From the NCBI RefSeq assembly GCF_014764445.1, contig NZ_CP061721.1, positions 3,534,001 through 3,598,000 of the forward strand: a stretch of 64,000 nt of DNA, given 5' to 3'. Origin of the DNA: Pseudarthrobacter sp. BIM B-2242. Its GTDB lineage: Bacteria; Actinomycetota; Actinomycetes; Actinomycetales; Micrococcaceae. This document shows positions 44,716 to 53,452 of this stretch, in pieces; the first letter of the stretch is position 1, and every line of letters starts with the position of its first letter. Below the pieces are notes generated by a model that was given only the letters and a program-made list of their open reading frames with translations, ran no database searches and was not told the DNA's origin. A program made the position numbers and the translations under genes.

Positions 44716-45843
44716 ATGAAGGCTGAAGACATCAAGAACCTCAAGATCGCCGTCATCGGCGCAGGCTACGGCGGCGCTGCCGCGGCAAAGGCCCTGAGCC
44801 TGCTCGGCGCAGACGTCACGGTCTACGAGCAGGCTCCCCGGATGGGCGAGGTGGGCGCCGGCATCGGCCTGCGCCCCGCCACCATGGCCCGGTTCCGCCA
44901 GTGGGGGATCTTCGACGCTATCGCCAACGTGAGCTCGGCAAGCGACTACTTCGAGATCCTCACGGCCACCGGTGAGCCCATCATGAAGGACACCTGGCCG
45001 GAATTCGGCGACGAAAAGCACACGTACCTCATCCACCGCCGCGACTTCATCGAGGCCCTCGTCGGCGTGCTTCCGGAGGGCATGGTGCAGCTCGGCCACC
45101 GGTTGGAGTCCATCGAGGACAACGGCGGCCGCTCCCTCCTGACCTTCACCAATGGAAAGACCGCCGAGGCCGATCTGGTGGTGGGTGCCGACGGCATCAA
45201 GTCCACAGTGCGCGAGCAGCTCTTCAGCGACAAAGGCCCGGTGTTCTCCGGCGAGCACGCCTACCGCGTGGTGATCTCCGCCGACGATGCCCACGGCATG
45301 GTGACCGACGACAACCTGCGCATGTACATCGGCAAGGGCACCAAGGTCTACCTGCTGCCGCTGCGCCACCGCAACCAGATGTCCTTCGACATCACCGCCC
45401 TGAACCCGGACAGCACCTGGGCGCCCGCCATCACCAAGGATGAACTCCTGAAGACCGTGGAAGGCTTCGACGAACGGATCGTGGCGATCGCCCGCGGTTT
45501 GGACATGGACACCGTGAACATCCGCGCCGTGTACGACATCGACCCCGTCGAGAACTGGCACACCGACTCTGTTGTCCTTATGGGCGATGCGGCACACTCC
45601 ATGCTGCACCACCAGGGCCAGGGTGCGAACTCCGCCATTGAGGACGCCGGCGCGCTCGCCGATGCCCTCGTGCAGGCCGGTTCCGTCAAGGAGGCACTGG
45701 CACTGTTCCAGGCGACCCGCAAGCCGGTCACCGACGAACTGCAGCGCATCTCTCGCCAGGGCTGGAGCGAGGAAGAGGTCAACGACGTCTTCCCGGGCCA
45801 AAAGCCGGCTTCGCAGCAGCCTGCAGAAGCAGCGAAGGCCTGA
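44716..45843 (+). CDS. FAD-dependent aromatic-type monooxygenase
   Basis: 375 residues from the ATG at 44716 (an in-frame ATG at 44698 lacks a ribosome site). FAD motifs are IAVIGAGYGGAAAAKAL (GxGxxG at 15-20), the DG motif LVVGADGIKS and the GD motif GDAAHSMLHHQGQGANSAIEDA at about 290, shown here in the usual order. This is the salicylate/hydroxynicotinate hydroxylase group, which hydroxylates activated aromatic rings with NAD(P)H and oxygen. It is the only flavin oxygenase in this operon and may act after or before the divergent P450. Confidence 0.9.
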   Translation: MKAEDIKNLKIAVIGAGYGGAAAAKALSLLGADVTVYEQAPRMGEVGAGIGLRPATMARFRQWGIFDAIANVSSASDYFEILTATGEPIMKDTWPEFGDEKHTYLIHRRDFIEALVGVLPEGMVQLGHRLESIEDNGGRSLLTFTNGKTAEADLVVGADGIKSTVREQLFSDKGPVFSGEHAYRVVISADDAHGMVTDDNLRMYIGKGTKVYLLPLRHRNQMSFDITALNPDSTWAPAITKDELLKTVEGFDERIVAIARGLDMDTVNIRAVYDIDPVENWHTDSVVLMGDAAHSMLHHQGQGANSAIEDAGALADALVQAGSVKEALALFQATRKPVTDELQRISRQGWSEEEVNDVFPGQKPASQQPAEAAKA

Positions 45844-45848
45844 ACGCC

Positions 45849-46781
45849 ATGACCATCCATCCAGAAATTGCCAAGATCCTGGCTACCCTGCCGGCGCCCG
45901 ACGGTTCCCCGTTGGACCCTGCCGCCATGCGCGCCGGCGAGGCCGCACACGTGGCGCCGCTTGCCGACCGGCTGCCGCTGCACGCCGTGGAGGACCTCAC
46001 GGCCGCCACCAAATCCGGCCAGGTGCCGGTCCGCATCTACACGCCTGCCGAGGCCGACTCCTACGGCGTGCTGGTGTACTTCCACGGCGGCGCGTTCTTC
46101 CTGGGCAGCCTGGACACACACGACCATGTTGCCAGGGCGCTGGCCAAGGAGACCGGCTACAAGGTCATTTCTGTGGGCTACCGGCTGGCCCCGGAGGCTG
46201 CGTTCCCCGCCGGACTCGAGGACTGCTACGCGGTGCTCCGCTGGGCCGCCGAACAGGGCACTGCCCTGGGTTGGGACGGCAAGAACCTCGCCATCGCGGG
46301 CGACAGCTCCGGCGGCAACTTCGCGGCCGCCGTCGCCGCCAAGGCCCACGATGACGGGTTCGACGGCGTCACGCACCAGATCCTGTTCTACCCGTCGGTA
46401 GACCTGGACTTCGATGAAGAGCGGTATCCGTCGATGCGGGAGAACGCCGTCGGGTATGGGCTCGAAACTGCGGGGCTGAAGCCCTTCAATGCCTTCTACC
46501 TCGACAGTGGCGCCGATCCCGCCGATCCCCTGGTCTCCCCCATCAAGCGGGAAGACCTCACCGGACTGCCGCCGGCCCTCATCATCACGGCCGAACACGA
46601 TCCCCTGCGGGACGAAGGCGAGCTGTACGCCCAGCGTCTGCGGGAAGCCGGAGTAGGCGCCACCGTAAGCCGGTACGCCGGCGCCAACCACGGCTTCGTC
46701 CAGAACTTCTCTTGGATCCCCGAGTTCTACCGGCCGTTCCGCGAAGCAGCCGGCTTCCTGGCCGCGAGGGCCGGGCAGTGA
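45849..46781 (+). CDS. Alpha/beta hydrolase fold-3 esterase (HSL family)
   Basis: 310 residues. HGGAFF at 79-84 gives the oxyanion hole and GDSSGGN (Ser153) the nucleophile; the acid is Asp in ITAEHDPLRDE and the base is His in NHGFVQ. No signal peptide is present, so it acts in the cytoplasm on short acyl esters or lactones. The gene follows the monooxygenase by 5 nt, and its TGA overlaps the GTG of the next gene (GTGA at 46778-46781). Confidence 0.92.
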   Translation: MTIHPEIAKILATLPAPDGSPLDPAAMRAGEAAHVAPLADRLPLHAVEDLTAATKSGQVPVRIYTPAEADSYGVLVYFHGGAFFLGSLDTHDHVARALAKETGYKVISVGYRLAPEAAFPAGLEDCYAVLRWAAEQGTALGWDGKNLAIAGDSSGGNFAAAVAAKAHDDGFDGVTHQILFYPSVDLDFDEERYPSMRENAVGYGLETAGLKPFNAFYLDSGADPADPLVSPIKREDLTGLPPALIITAEHDPLRDEGELYAQRLREAGVGATVSRYAGANHGFVQNFSWIPEFYRPFREAAGFLAARAGQ

Positions 46782-47746
46782 CCCAACCGGTCGCCGTCCA
46801 TCCCCTGGTCTCCCCGTGGGGCCGGTTCGGGCTCTACAGCTTCTTCATCGACGCTCCGGAACCTGCCATCGTGGACACGGGGATCGCCTCCTCGCCCGCC
46901 GAAGGCATGGCGCCGGCGCTGGCGGCGATCGGCCGGAACATCGAGGACGTCCGCTGGATCTTCCTGACCCACGGACATATTGACCACATCGGCGGCGCGT
47001 ACGCGCTGTGGGAGCTCACCGGACGGCGTGCCCAGGTGGTCATCCACGAAGCTGACGCACCGTTGCTCCGCTCACGCCGTGCCCACGTGGACGACTACCT
47101 TGCCGGCCGCGCACAGTATCTGAATGACCCGGACGGCGAGGCGAAGCTGACGGCAGCCACCAACGCCGTCATCTCCGGCGAGATGGAGCCGACGCTGCTG
47201 GTGCGGGGCGGCGAAACCATCTCCCTCGGCGGCGACGTCACCGTCTCCGTCCACTCGATCCCGGGCCACACCCCGGGGTCGGTGGCCTATGTGATTGACG
47301 GACAGAACGACGTGTTCGTCGGCGACGCTGTCCAGGTCCATGGTGCTGCCAACGGATTCCCGGGCTTTGTGGATCCGGCCGGTTACCGCAGCGGCCTCCA
47401 GTACCTCACCGATGAGGTCCGTCCGCAGCACCTCTACCTGGGGCACCCCTACCGGACCGCGGAGGGCACACCCTACGGTGTGGAGCTCGACGCCGACCAG
47501 GCCCGGGAAGCGCTCCGGGCCAGCCTGGAAATCGAGGCCCGCGTCAGTGCAGCGGCGTGCAACTGCCTGGCGGCCGGGCTGCAGGATACGGACTCACCGT
47601 ATTCACCGTTCGCCGGTGTGGCCGCGGACCTGGGCTACAACGGCGATCCCACACTGGAGCCGTCGCCATTCTTTACAACACTGCACGGCTACCGCACAAC
47701 GTTCGGCCGTTTGACCGAAGATGAGGAGATGAGCACTCGTGGATGA
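46778..47746 (+). CDS. MBL-fold metallo-hydrolase
   Basis: 322 residues from GTG 46778. The metal motif is THGHIDHIGG (64-73), with further ligands in IPGHTPGSVAY and DAVQVHG and the late His in YLGHPYR. The fold fits lactonase-like or glyoxalase II-like hydrolases; no rhodanese or RNA-processing domain is attached. It is flanked by overlapping starts and stops with the esterase and CocE genes, so it is an integral member of the catabolic operon. Confidence 0.88.
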   Translation: MTQPVAVHPLVSPWGRFGLYSFFIDAPEPAIVDTGIASSPAEGMAPALAAIGRNIEDVRWIFLTHGHIDHIGGAYALWELTGRRAQVVIHEADAPLLRSRRAHVDDYLAGRAQYLNDPDGEAKLTAATNAVISGEMEPTLLVRGGETISLGGDVTVSVHSIPGHTPGSVAYVIDGQNDVFVGDAVQVHGAANGFPGFVDPAGYRSGLQYLTDEVRPQHLYLGHPYRTAEGTPYGVELDADQAREALRASLEIEARVSAAACNCLAAGLQDTDSPYSPFAGVAADLGYNGDPTLEPSPFFTTLHGYRTTFGRLTEDEEMSTRG

Positions 47747-49463
47747 CTTCCAGCTTGTGAATGCCGGCGCTGAGAAAATTGCAGTCCGCAAGGACCTGCG
47801 GGTCCCCATGCGCGACGGCGTTGAACTCGCCGCGGACGCCTACCAGGGCACCGAGGACAGGCCACGCCCGGCGCTGGTGGCGCTGAGCCCCTACGGCAAG
47901 GAACTGCAGGCCCTCGCCCTGACCACCCCGCCGCAGCGCCGGCCCAGCCCCATGTGGGACGGCTGCATCGAGGCCGGCGACATCGCCCGGATCGTTAAGG
48001 AAGACTACGTCCACGTGATCGGGGACCTTCGCGGCTCCGGCGCGTCCGGGGGCGAGCACATCGGCAACTACAACGCCGGCGGCGTCTCTCTGGGCCAGGA
48101 CGCGTACGACTTCATCGAATGGGTTGCCGAACAGCCCTGGTGCGACGGCAACGTGGGCATGGTGGGCATCTCCTACTTCGGCTCCATGCAGGTCCTGGCA
48201 GCTGCCGAGCGCCCGCCACATCTGAAGGCCATCTTCGTCTCGGGCGGCCACTACGACTTCTACGAAACCACCTACCACGGCGGCGTGATGTGGTTCATGC
48301 CCCGTGCCGCCCGTGAAGGCCGCGGCGGCGACTCCGGCTGGGCCTTCACGGACAACGTCAAGTCCCGCATGATCGAAAAGTACTCGCCCGAGGAGCTGAA
48401 GAAGCTTGTGGCCGAGCGCCTGCAGGATCCGGACGTGGCCGCCTGGCCCAACCTGGTGCACGTGCTGAACTACCCCAAGAACCACGAGGCCTGGTTCGAC
48501 ATTGTGATGAACGAGCTCGACGGCGACTGGTACGAAGAGCGCAATCCGATCACGCTGGCCCCGAACATCGACATCCCCGTCTACCTGCAGCTTGACCAGG
48601 GCCGCGGCTGGACCCTGGACGGCACCATCGAGCTTTACAACGGGCTCAAGGGCCCCAAGAAGCTGGACATCGGCCCCTACCCGCCCATGCAGTCGCGCCC
48701 CTTCATCGAAGAGCACGACAAGATGTTCCGGTGGTACGACTACTGGATCAAGGGCATCAACAACGGCGTCATGGACGAGCCGGCCGTGAGTGTCTTCGTG
48801 GAGGGCTCCCGCGAGGTGGTCACCGCGGACCAGTGGCCGCCGAAGGACGTGGAGTACAAGTCCCTGTACCTGCGCCCGCGCGGCAAGCTGTCCCCGGAAG
48901 CAGAGCCAATGGGTGCCGAGTACGCCGCTCCGGACGGCTTTTACCAGGCACCGCTGACGGTCACGGACAAGGTGGAAATCCTCTCCTGGAGCACCGATAC
49001 GTTCGAGACAGCCACCGAGCTGATCGGCACCGGCGCCGCGCACATCTTCGCGGAGATCGACCAGCCGGACACCAACTTCATCATGCGCCTCTGGGACTAC
49101 GCCCCCAACGGCAAACGCCAGCTCATCACCAGCGGATACCTCAAGGCCTCACACCGCGAGCTCGACGAACGCACCACCGAGGGCAACCCCTACCACCCGC
49201 ACACCCGCTCGGTGCCGGTGGAGCCGGGCCGGATCGAGGAGTACGTGCTGCGCCTCTACCCGTTCGCAAACACCTTCATGCCGGGCCACCGCCTGGTGGT
49301 GGAACTGTCCAACGACGAGCCGCTGGCCGACGAGCACAACGCGCTCCTCCCTCCGGACGCGTTCCACCTGCCGGTGGGCCGCCCCGTCACCCACAAGATC
49401 TACCGCGACGCCGCCCACCATTCGCGGCTCGTCCTGCCGTTCACCACGGGCAAGGGCCACTAA
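47739..49463 (+). CDS. CocE/NonD family hydrolase (X-Pro dipeptidyl-peptidase-like)
   Basis: 574 residues from GTG 47739 (GAGGAG 9 nt upstream), overlapping the previous stop by 8 nt. The nucleophile is Ser145 in GISYFGSMQ; VIGDLRGSGASGGE is the characteristic preceding strand, and the C-terminal jelly-roll domain (about 400-560) is present. No signal peptide is seen. Family members include cocaine esterase and amino-ester hydrolases, so an aryl or acyl ester is a likely substrate class. It ends the operon; a hairpin follows at 49479. Confidence 0.92.
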   Translation: MDDFQLVNAGAEKIAVRKDLRVPMRDGVELAADAYQGTEDRPRPALVALSPYGKELQALALTTPPQRRPSPMWDGCIEAGDIARIVKEDYVHVIGDLRGSGASGGEHIGNYNAGGVSLGQDAYDFIEWVAEQPWCDGNVGMVGISYFGSMQVLAAAERPPHLKAIFVSGGHYDFYETTYHGGVMWFMPRAAREGRGGDSGWAFTDNVKSRMIEKYSPEELKKLVAERLQDPDVAAWPNLVHVLNYPKNHEAWFDIVMNELDGDWYEERNPITLAPNIDIPVYLQLDQGRGWTLDGTIELYNGLKGPKKLDIGPYPPMQSRPFIEEHDKMFRWYDYWIKGINNGVMDEPAVSVFVEGSREVVTADQWPPKDVEYKSLYLRPRGKLSPEAEPMGAEYAAPDGFYQAPLTVTDKVEILSWSTDTFETATELIGTGAAHIFAEIDQPDTNFIMRLWDYAPNGKRQLITSGYLKASHRELDERTTEGNPYHPHTRSVPVEPGRIEEYVLRLYPFANTFMPGHRLVVELSNDEPLADEHNALLPPDAFHLPVGRPVTHKIYRDAAHHSRLVLPFTTGKGH

Positions 49464-49478
49464 AGTCAACGCACGACG

Positions 49479-49508
49479 CCGGATCCTGGTCAGTCGGCCA
49501 GGATCCGG
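49479..49508. terminator. Hairpin between CocE gene and padR
   Basis: An 11-bp perfect stem (CCGGATCCTGG and complement) with an 8-nt loop lies 15 nt after the CocE stop and contains the stop codon of the convergent padR gene. It is a plausible bidirectional terminator, though no U tract follows. Confidence 0.6.
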
Positions 49509-50110
49509 TAGAGTGCGCGGCGGGTTTCGTCGAGCTTCTCGATTGCCGCGGTGCGCTGCTCTTCGGTAGCGGCGGTCCGGAACTGATGGATGACCCCCAT
49601 CAGTTTTCCCACACTCTGGTGGAACGCAGGCCCCGACCCTTCGGCGTCGTTATTCCAGGCGTTCTCAAGCTCCTCCGCATGCTCTGCCACGTAGGCCCTG
49701 CCCGCATCGGTGAGCGTGAAGTCCGTCCGCCGGCCCTCGCTCAGTGGTGTCACCAGTTCCTCGTCCACCAGCTGCTGGAGCGTGGGATAGACCGACCCCG
49801 GGCTCGGCCGCCAGGCCCCTGAGGTTTTCTCAGCGATGGTCTTGATCAGGCCGTAACCATTCGACGGCGCTTCGGCCAGGAGCGACAGGATGGCCCACCG
49901 GACATCACCCCGTCCGGCCCGCCTCGAACCGGGCCCGCCGCCAGGCCCGAACCCCGGGCCAAAGCCGGGTCCAAAGCCGCCGCGCGGCCCGAATCCCGGG
50001 CCGAACCCGCCACCCCTGTGGCCATGCGGACCGCGGCGTCCCCGCCCGCGCCCAAACTTTCCCCGCCCGAATGGCGGTTCCAAAAACTTCTCATCGTGTA
50101 TGCCTTTCAT
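49490..50110 (-). CDS. PadR-family transcriptional regulator with Gly/Arg/Pro-rich N-terminus
   Basis: 206 residues. Residues about 10-68 are low complexity (FGRGKFGRGRGRRGPHGHRG, then GFGPGFGP repeats). The PadR winged helix follows (about 70-145) with RWAILSLLAEAPSNGYGLIK and PSPGSVYPTLQQLVDEELV, and a helical dimer domain at the C-terminus. Such a Gly/Arg-rich head could bind nucleic acid loosely (inference). A 34-bp palindrome upstream (50155-50188) is a likely operator shared with the divergent penicillin-binding protein gene. Confidence 0.9.
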   Translation of the reverse strand: MKGIHDEKFLEPPFGRGKFGRGRGRRGPHGHRGGGFGPGFGPRGGFGPGFGPGFGPGGGPGSRRAGRGDVRWAILSLLAEAPSNGYGLIKTIAEKTSGAWRPSPGSVYPTLQQLVDEELVTPLSEGRRTDFTLTDAGRAYVAEHAEELENAWNNDAEGSGPAFHQSVGKLMGVIHQFRTAATEEQRTAAIEKLDETRRALYRILAD

Positions 50111-50154
50111 GGTGGCATCGTCCCTTCATGTTCGCTGGAATCGGTGAACCGATC

Positions 50155-50188
50155 ACCGATAGTTAACGATATATCGGTAACTATCGGT
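50155..50188. promoter_or_regulatory. 34-bp near-perfect palindrome, likely PadR operator
   Basis: The left arm ACCGATAGTTAACGATA and the reverse complement of the right arm (ACCGATAGTTACCGATA) differ at one of 17 positions. It lies 45 bp before padR and 125 bp before the divergent PBP gene, in an AT-rich island. PadR operators are typically long palindromes of this kind with ATAT/CGAT cores. Confidence 0.75.
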
Positions 50189-50312
50189 TCGACAAGAGGT
50201 ATTCCGGAAAGTCGCTGGGAAATTGCGGCTTGGCATCAGTTCATCCAGCCTCTGGCTGCGGCAGCCCCTGCGGCGTATCCTGTTCAAACGCTGCTAGCTT
50301 GAGGGCTGATCA

Positions 50313-52802
50313 ATGGCGACGAAGAATCGCGGGCATGGGACGGCCGGGACCTTGGCAAGGATCCTCGGGTTCTTCATCGCGAGCGCCCTGTGCGGCGTCC
50401 TGGCTGCCAGCCTGATAGTCCCGGCCGTGGCGGCCGCCAGCCTCGGGGTCCGCACGTCCATAGGATTTTTCGACAGCCTCCCCGAGGAACTCACCGTTCA
50501 GCCGCCGTCGCAATCCACCAAGGTCCTCACCGCCGACGGTCAGCCAATCGCCACGTTCTATGCCGAGAACAGGGTCCGGATTCCGCTGGACCAGATGTCC
50601 CCGTACATCAAAGACGCCGTGGTGGCCATCGAGGACAGCCGCTTTTATGCCCACGCCGGCATCGACCCCCAGGGCATCGTGCGGGCGCTCGTGTCCAACG
50701 TGACCTCCGGCGGGCGGCAAGGCGCCTCCACCATCACCCAGCAATACGTCACCAACGTCATCAACGAAGCACGGCTCTCGCAGGACAAACGGGATGAGGT
50801 GATCCTGAGCGGCCAGAAGGACATGGGCGACAAACTGCGGGAGATGAAGCTGGCCGTCGCGCTGGAAAAGAAGTTCACCAAGGAACAGATCCTTGAGGGT
50901 TACCTGAACATCGTGTTCTTCAACAGTGACGCCTACGGAATCGAGGCCGCTTCCCGGTATTTCTTCAGCAGCACCGCCAAAGACCTGACCCTTCCGCAGG
51001 CAGCATTGCTGGCCGGGCTGGTCAACAGCCCCACCTTCTACAACCCCGCCATCAACCCGGAAAATTCGATGGCCCGCCGCAACCAGGTGCTCGACGAGAT
51101 GCTCAAACTGGACAAGATCACCCAGGTCCAGCACGACGAGGCCGTGGCCACCCCCATCGAACTGAAGATCAGTCCGGAGCGGCAGGGCTGCGCTAATGCC
51201 ACCATGGCACCCTATTTCTGCGACTACATCTCACACCTGATCCTCAACAACCCCGCCTTCGGAACGAGCCTGATCGAACGGCAGCGAAAGCTCTACCGCG
51301 GCGGCCTGACCATCACCACCACCTTGGACAGCAGGCTGCAGGCAGCGGCCCAGGCTCAGGTGGACGGTACGGCGGGTCCCAACCCGGACCGATGGGGAGC
51401 CGCCCTGACCACCGTGCAGCCGGGCACCGGCAAGATCCTGGCCATGGCGCAGAACACTGTATTCCTGGCCGAACCCGGGAAGTTCGATACCCACCTGAAC
51501 TTCAACGTTGATGCCAGGGATCCCCAGGGCAATGACCTCAACGGAGCCGGTGGCTTCCAGCCCGGGTCCACCATGAAGCCGTTTACGTTCGCTGAGTGGC
51601 TGAATGAAGGCAAGTCAATCACGGCAGAAGTGGACGCTTCCCGTCGGGTCTACCCGCTGGGATTCCCGTGGCGGTCCAGCTGCGGAAAGGTGATGGGCGC
51701 CTACAGCACGGCACAGAACAATCCTGAACTGGGCGCTGCCGATGACCTGCAGAACGCCGAAGAGGGCTTCTACCGCAAAATGCCCATAAATTACGGGCTG
51801 TACAACTCCATCAACACCGCCACCTTCGCCTCCGCAACCCAGCTGGACTTCTGCGGCATCCAGAAAATGGTCGACGCAGTAGGCCTGCACAGCGGGCTGG
51901 ATGGCGCCCCGATCAACATGCACCAGCTGGGCAACCTGCTGGGCGCCATCGGCGTGGCACCCCTGCATATGGCCAACGCGTTCGCCACATTCGCGAGCGA
52001 CGGGAAGTACTGCAACCCCATAGCCCTCGTGGAAATCATCGATGCCACCGGGGGCAAGCTCCCGGCCCAGAACGTCGAATGCCGGGACGCTGTGAAGCCT
52101 GACGTTGCCCGGGGCGTCAACTCGGTGCTGCAGGATGTGCTGGTCAAGGGCTCCGGCTTCTGGATCAACCCGAAGATCCACGACAAGATGCCGACTGCCG
52201 CCAAGACCGGCACCTCGAACAACAACGGATCCACGTGGGTAGTGGGATACACGTCGGGCCTGTCCACCGCGTCCTTCTTTGGTGATGCGCTGGAGGGCCA
52301 GAAACGTTCCGGCCAGAACGTCACCATCAACGGGACCTTCTACCCCCGGCTGGATGGCTGGATGATTGCCGGGCCGCAATGGGTCAATTACATGTTGAAG
52401 GCGGCTCCGCTGTATCCGGCGAACCCGTTCCCGCCGCCACCGGCTGCCATGATGAAACCGACCTACTACGCTCCGGTCGCGCCCACCACCCCCTGGGTTG
52501 CGCCCCCTCCTGCTGCCCCGGCAGCCGTTGCCCCGGACCCGGTCCCGGCTCCGGAATCACCGGTTCCGGCACCACCGGCTCCGGAATCACCGGCTCCGGC
52601 ACCCGAACCGCCGCCTGCACCAGCGCCGCCGCCCGCCCCCGCTCCCGAGCCGGCACCTGCTCCCGTTCCTGAACCGGCCCCGCCGGCACCCGAGCCGGAG
52701 CCGGAGCCGGAGCCCGATCCTGAACCCGAGCCGGACCCGTCCGAGCCGCCGCTCCCGCCGGACCTGCCGCCTGATGCCGGCTTCCAGGGAGGCAGGCGCT
52801 AA
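50313..52802 (+). CDS. Class A penicillin-binding protein (transglycosylase/transpeptidase)
   Basis: 829 residues. One membrane anchor lies at about 14-42. The glycosyltransferase domain has EDSRFYAHAGID and GASTITQQYVTN; the transpeptidase has GSTMKPFT (active Ser), SIN in LYNSINTA and KTGTS. It polymerises and cross-links peptidoglycan outside the membrane. The last 120 residues are a Pro/Ala/Glu tail (PAPESPVPAPPAPESP, then EPEPEPEPDPEPEPDP), possibly wall-spanning. The ATG follows GAGGG. Its TAA overlaps the stop of the convergent DUF1992 gene. Confidence 0.93.
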   Translation: MATKNRGHGTAGTLARILGFFIASALCGVLAASLIVPAVAAASLGVRTSIGFFDSLPEELTVQPPSQSTKVLTADGQPIATFYAENRVRIPLDQMSPYIKDAVVAIEDSRFYAHAGIDPQGIVRALVSNVTSGGRQGASTITQQYVTNVINEARLSQDKRDEVILSGQKDMGDKLREMKLAVALEKKFTKEQILEGYLNIVFFNSDAYGIEAASRYFFSSTAKDLTLPQAALLAGLVNSPTFYNPAINPENSMARRNQVLDEMLKLDKITQVQHDEAVATPIELKISPERQGCANATMAPYFCDYISHLILNNPAFGTSLIERQRKLYRGGLTITTTLDSRLQAAAQAQVDGTAGPNPDRWGAALTTVQPGTGKILAMAQNTVFLAEPGKFDTHLNFNVDARDPQGNDLNGAGGFQPGSTMKPFTFAEWLNEGKSITAEVDASRRVYPLGFPWRSSCGKVMGAYSTAQNNPELGAADDLQNAEEGFYRKMPINYGLYNSINTATFASATQLDFCGIQKMVDAVGLHSGLDGAPINMHQLGNLLGAIGVAPLHMANAFATFASDGKYCNPIALVEIIDATGGKLPAQNVECRDAVKPDVARGVNSVLQDVLVKGSGFWINPKIHDKMPTAAKTGTSNNNGSTWVVGYTSGLSTASFFGDALEGQKRSGQNVTINGTFYPRLDGWMIAGPQWVNYMLKAAPLYPANPFPPPPAAMMKPTYYAPVAPTTPWVAPPPAAPAAVAPDPVPAPESPVPAPPAPESPAPAPEPPPAPAPPPAPAPEPAPAPVPEPAPPAPEPEPEPEPDPEPEPDPSEPPLPPDLPPDAGFQGGRR

Positions 52803-53389
52803 GTTGTTCCGCGCCAGAGCCGCTGCCACCAGGAGCGCTTCGGCTCCGGCTCCGGCCGGGCGGCCAGGGCGCGGGCCGCGCGCCGCTCGTGCCACCGGGC
52901 CACTTCGGCGTCCACGTCCCGCGTTTTGGTAATGACGGGCGGGCCGCCCTGGAGCTGGCGCCGGGCGTCAATGACCCGGGCGTTGAAGTCCGCAAGGAGG
53001 TCACGGACCTGCTTTTCTGTGAACTGGGCATCGAGCCGGCCGTCCAGTTCGGCGTCCTCGGTGCGGAGCAGAATGGCTTTGGGACCCAGTCCGCTGAGAT
53101 TCTCACGCTGGATCAGGCCTTTGACCCACCAGTCGGGATCGTAAGCCTCACCCAGTCCCGGGATGGGTTTGCCCGCGTATTTGAGGTTGTCGAACTTTCC
53201 CTGCGCCATGGCGTCCCTGATCAGGTATTCCACCCGCCGGGCATCGTCCACCTTCTTGCGCTTCTCTCGCTCCTTCGCCTCTGCCGCCTCAAGTTCGGCT
53301 TCCTCATCGGCACTGATGCCCGCTCCGCGGTAGGAGCGCAGCTCCGCCCCACGTTCCAGCCGCCGTCGAAGTTCGCCTGACCCGCCCAT
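52799..53389 (-). CDS. DUF1992 (DnaJ-homologue subfamily C-like) protein
   Basis: 196 residues. The family core is RRVEYLIRDAMAQGKFDNLK, then YAGKPIPGLGEAYDPDWWVK and LIQRENLSGLGPKAILLRTE at about 50-110, followed by a charged helical region and a basic, Trp-containing end (PEPKRSWWQRLWRG). Function is unknown; no J domain is present. It is convergent with the PBP gene (shared CTAA at 52799-52802). Confidence 0.9.
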   Translation of the reverse strand: MGGSGELRRRLERGAELRSYRGAGISADEEAELEAAEAKEREKRKKVDDARRVEYLIRDAMAQGKFDNLKYAGKPIPGLGEAYDPDWWVKGLIQRENLSGLGPKAILLRTEDAELDGRLDAQFTEKQVRDLLADFNARVIDARRQLQGGPPVITKTRDVDAEVARWHERRAARALAARPEPEPKRSWWQRLWRGTT

Positions 53390-53452
53390 CGCCCCGCTGC
53401 CTCCCAGTCCGCCTCATTCCCCAGGTTTCCAGTATTCCTAAGGCAGCGGCGG

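Noticed and set aside
47673..49043. Minus-strand open frame of about 450 codons inside the CocE gene
   Set aside because: Shadow of the real gene; no start site and no recognisable domain.
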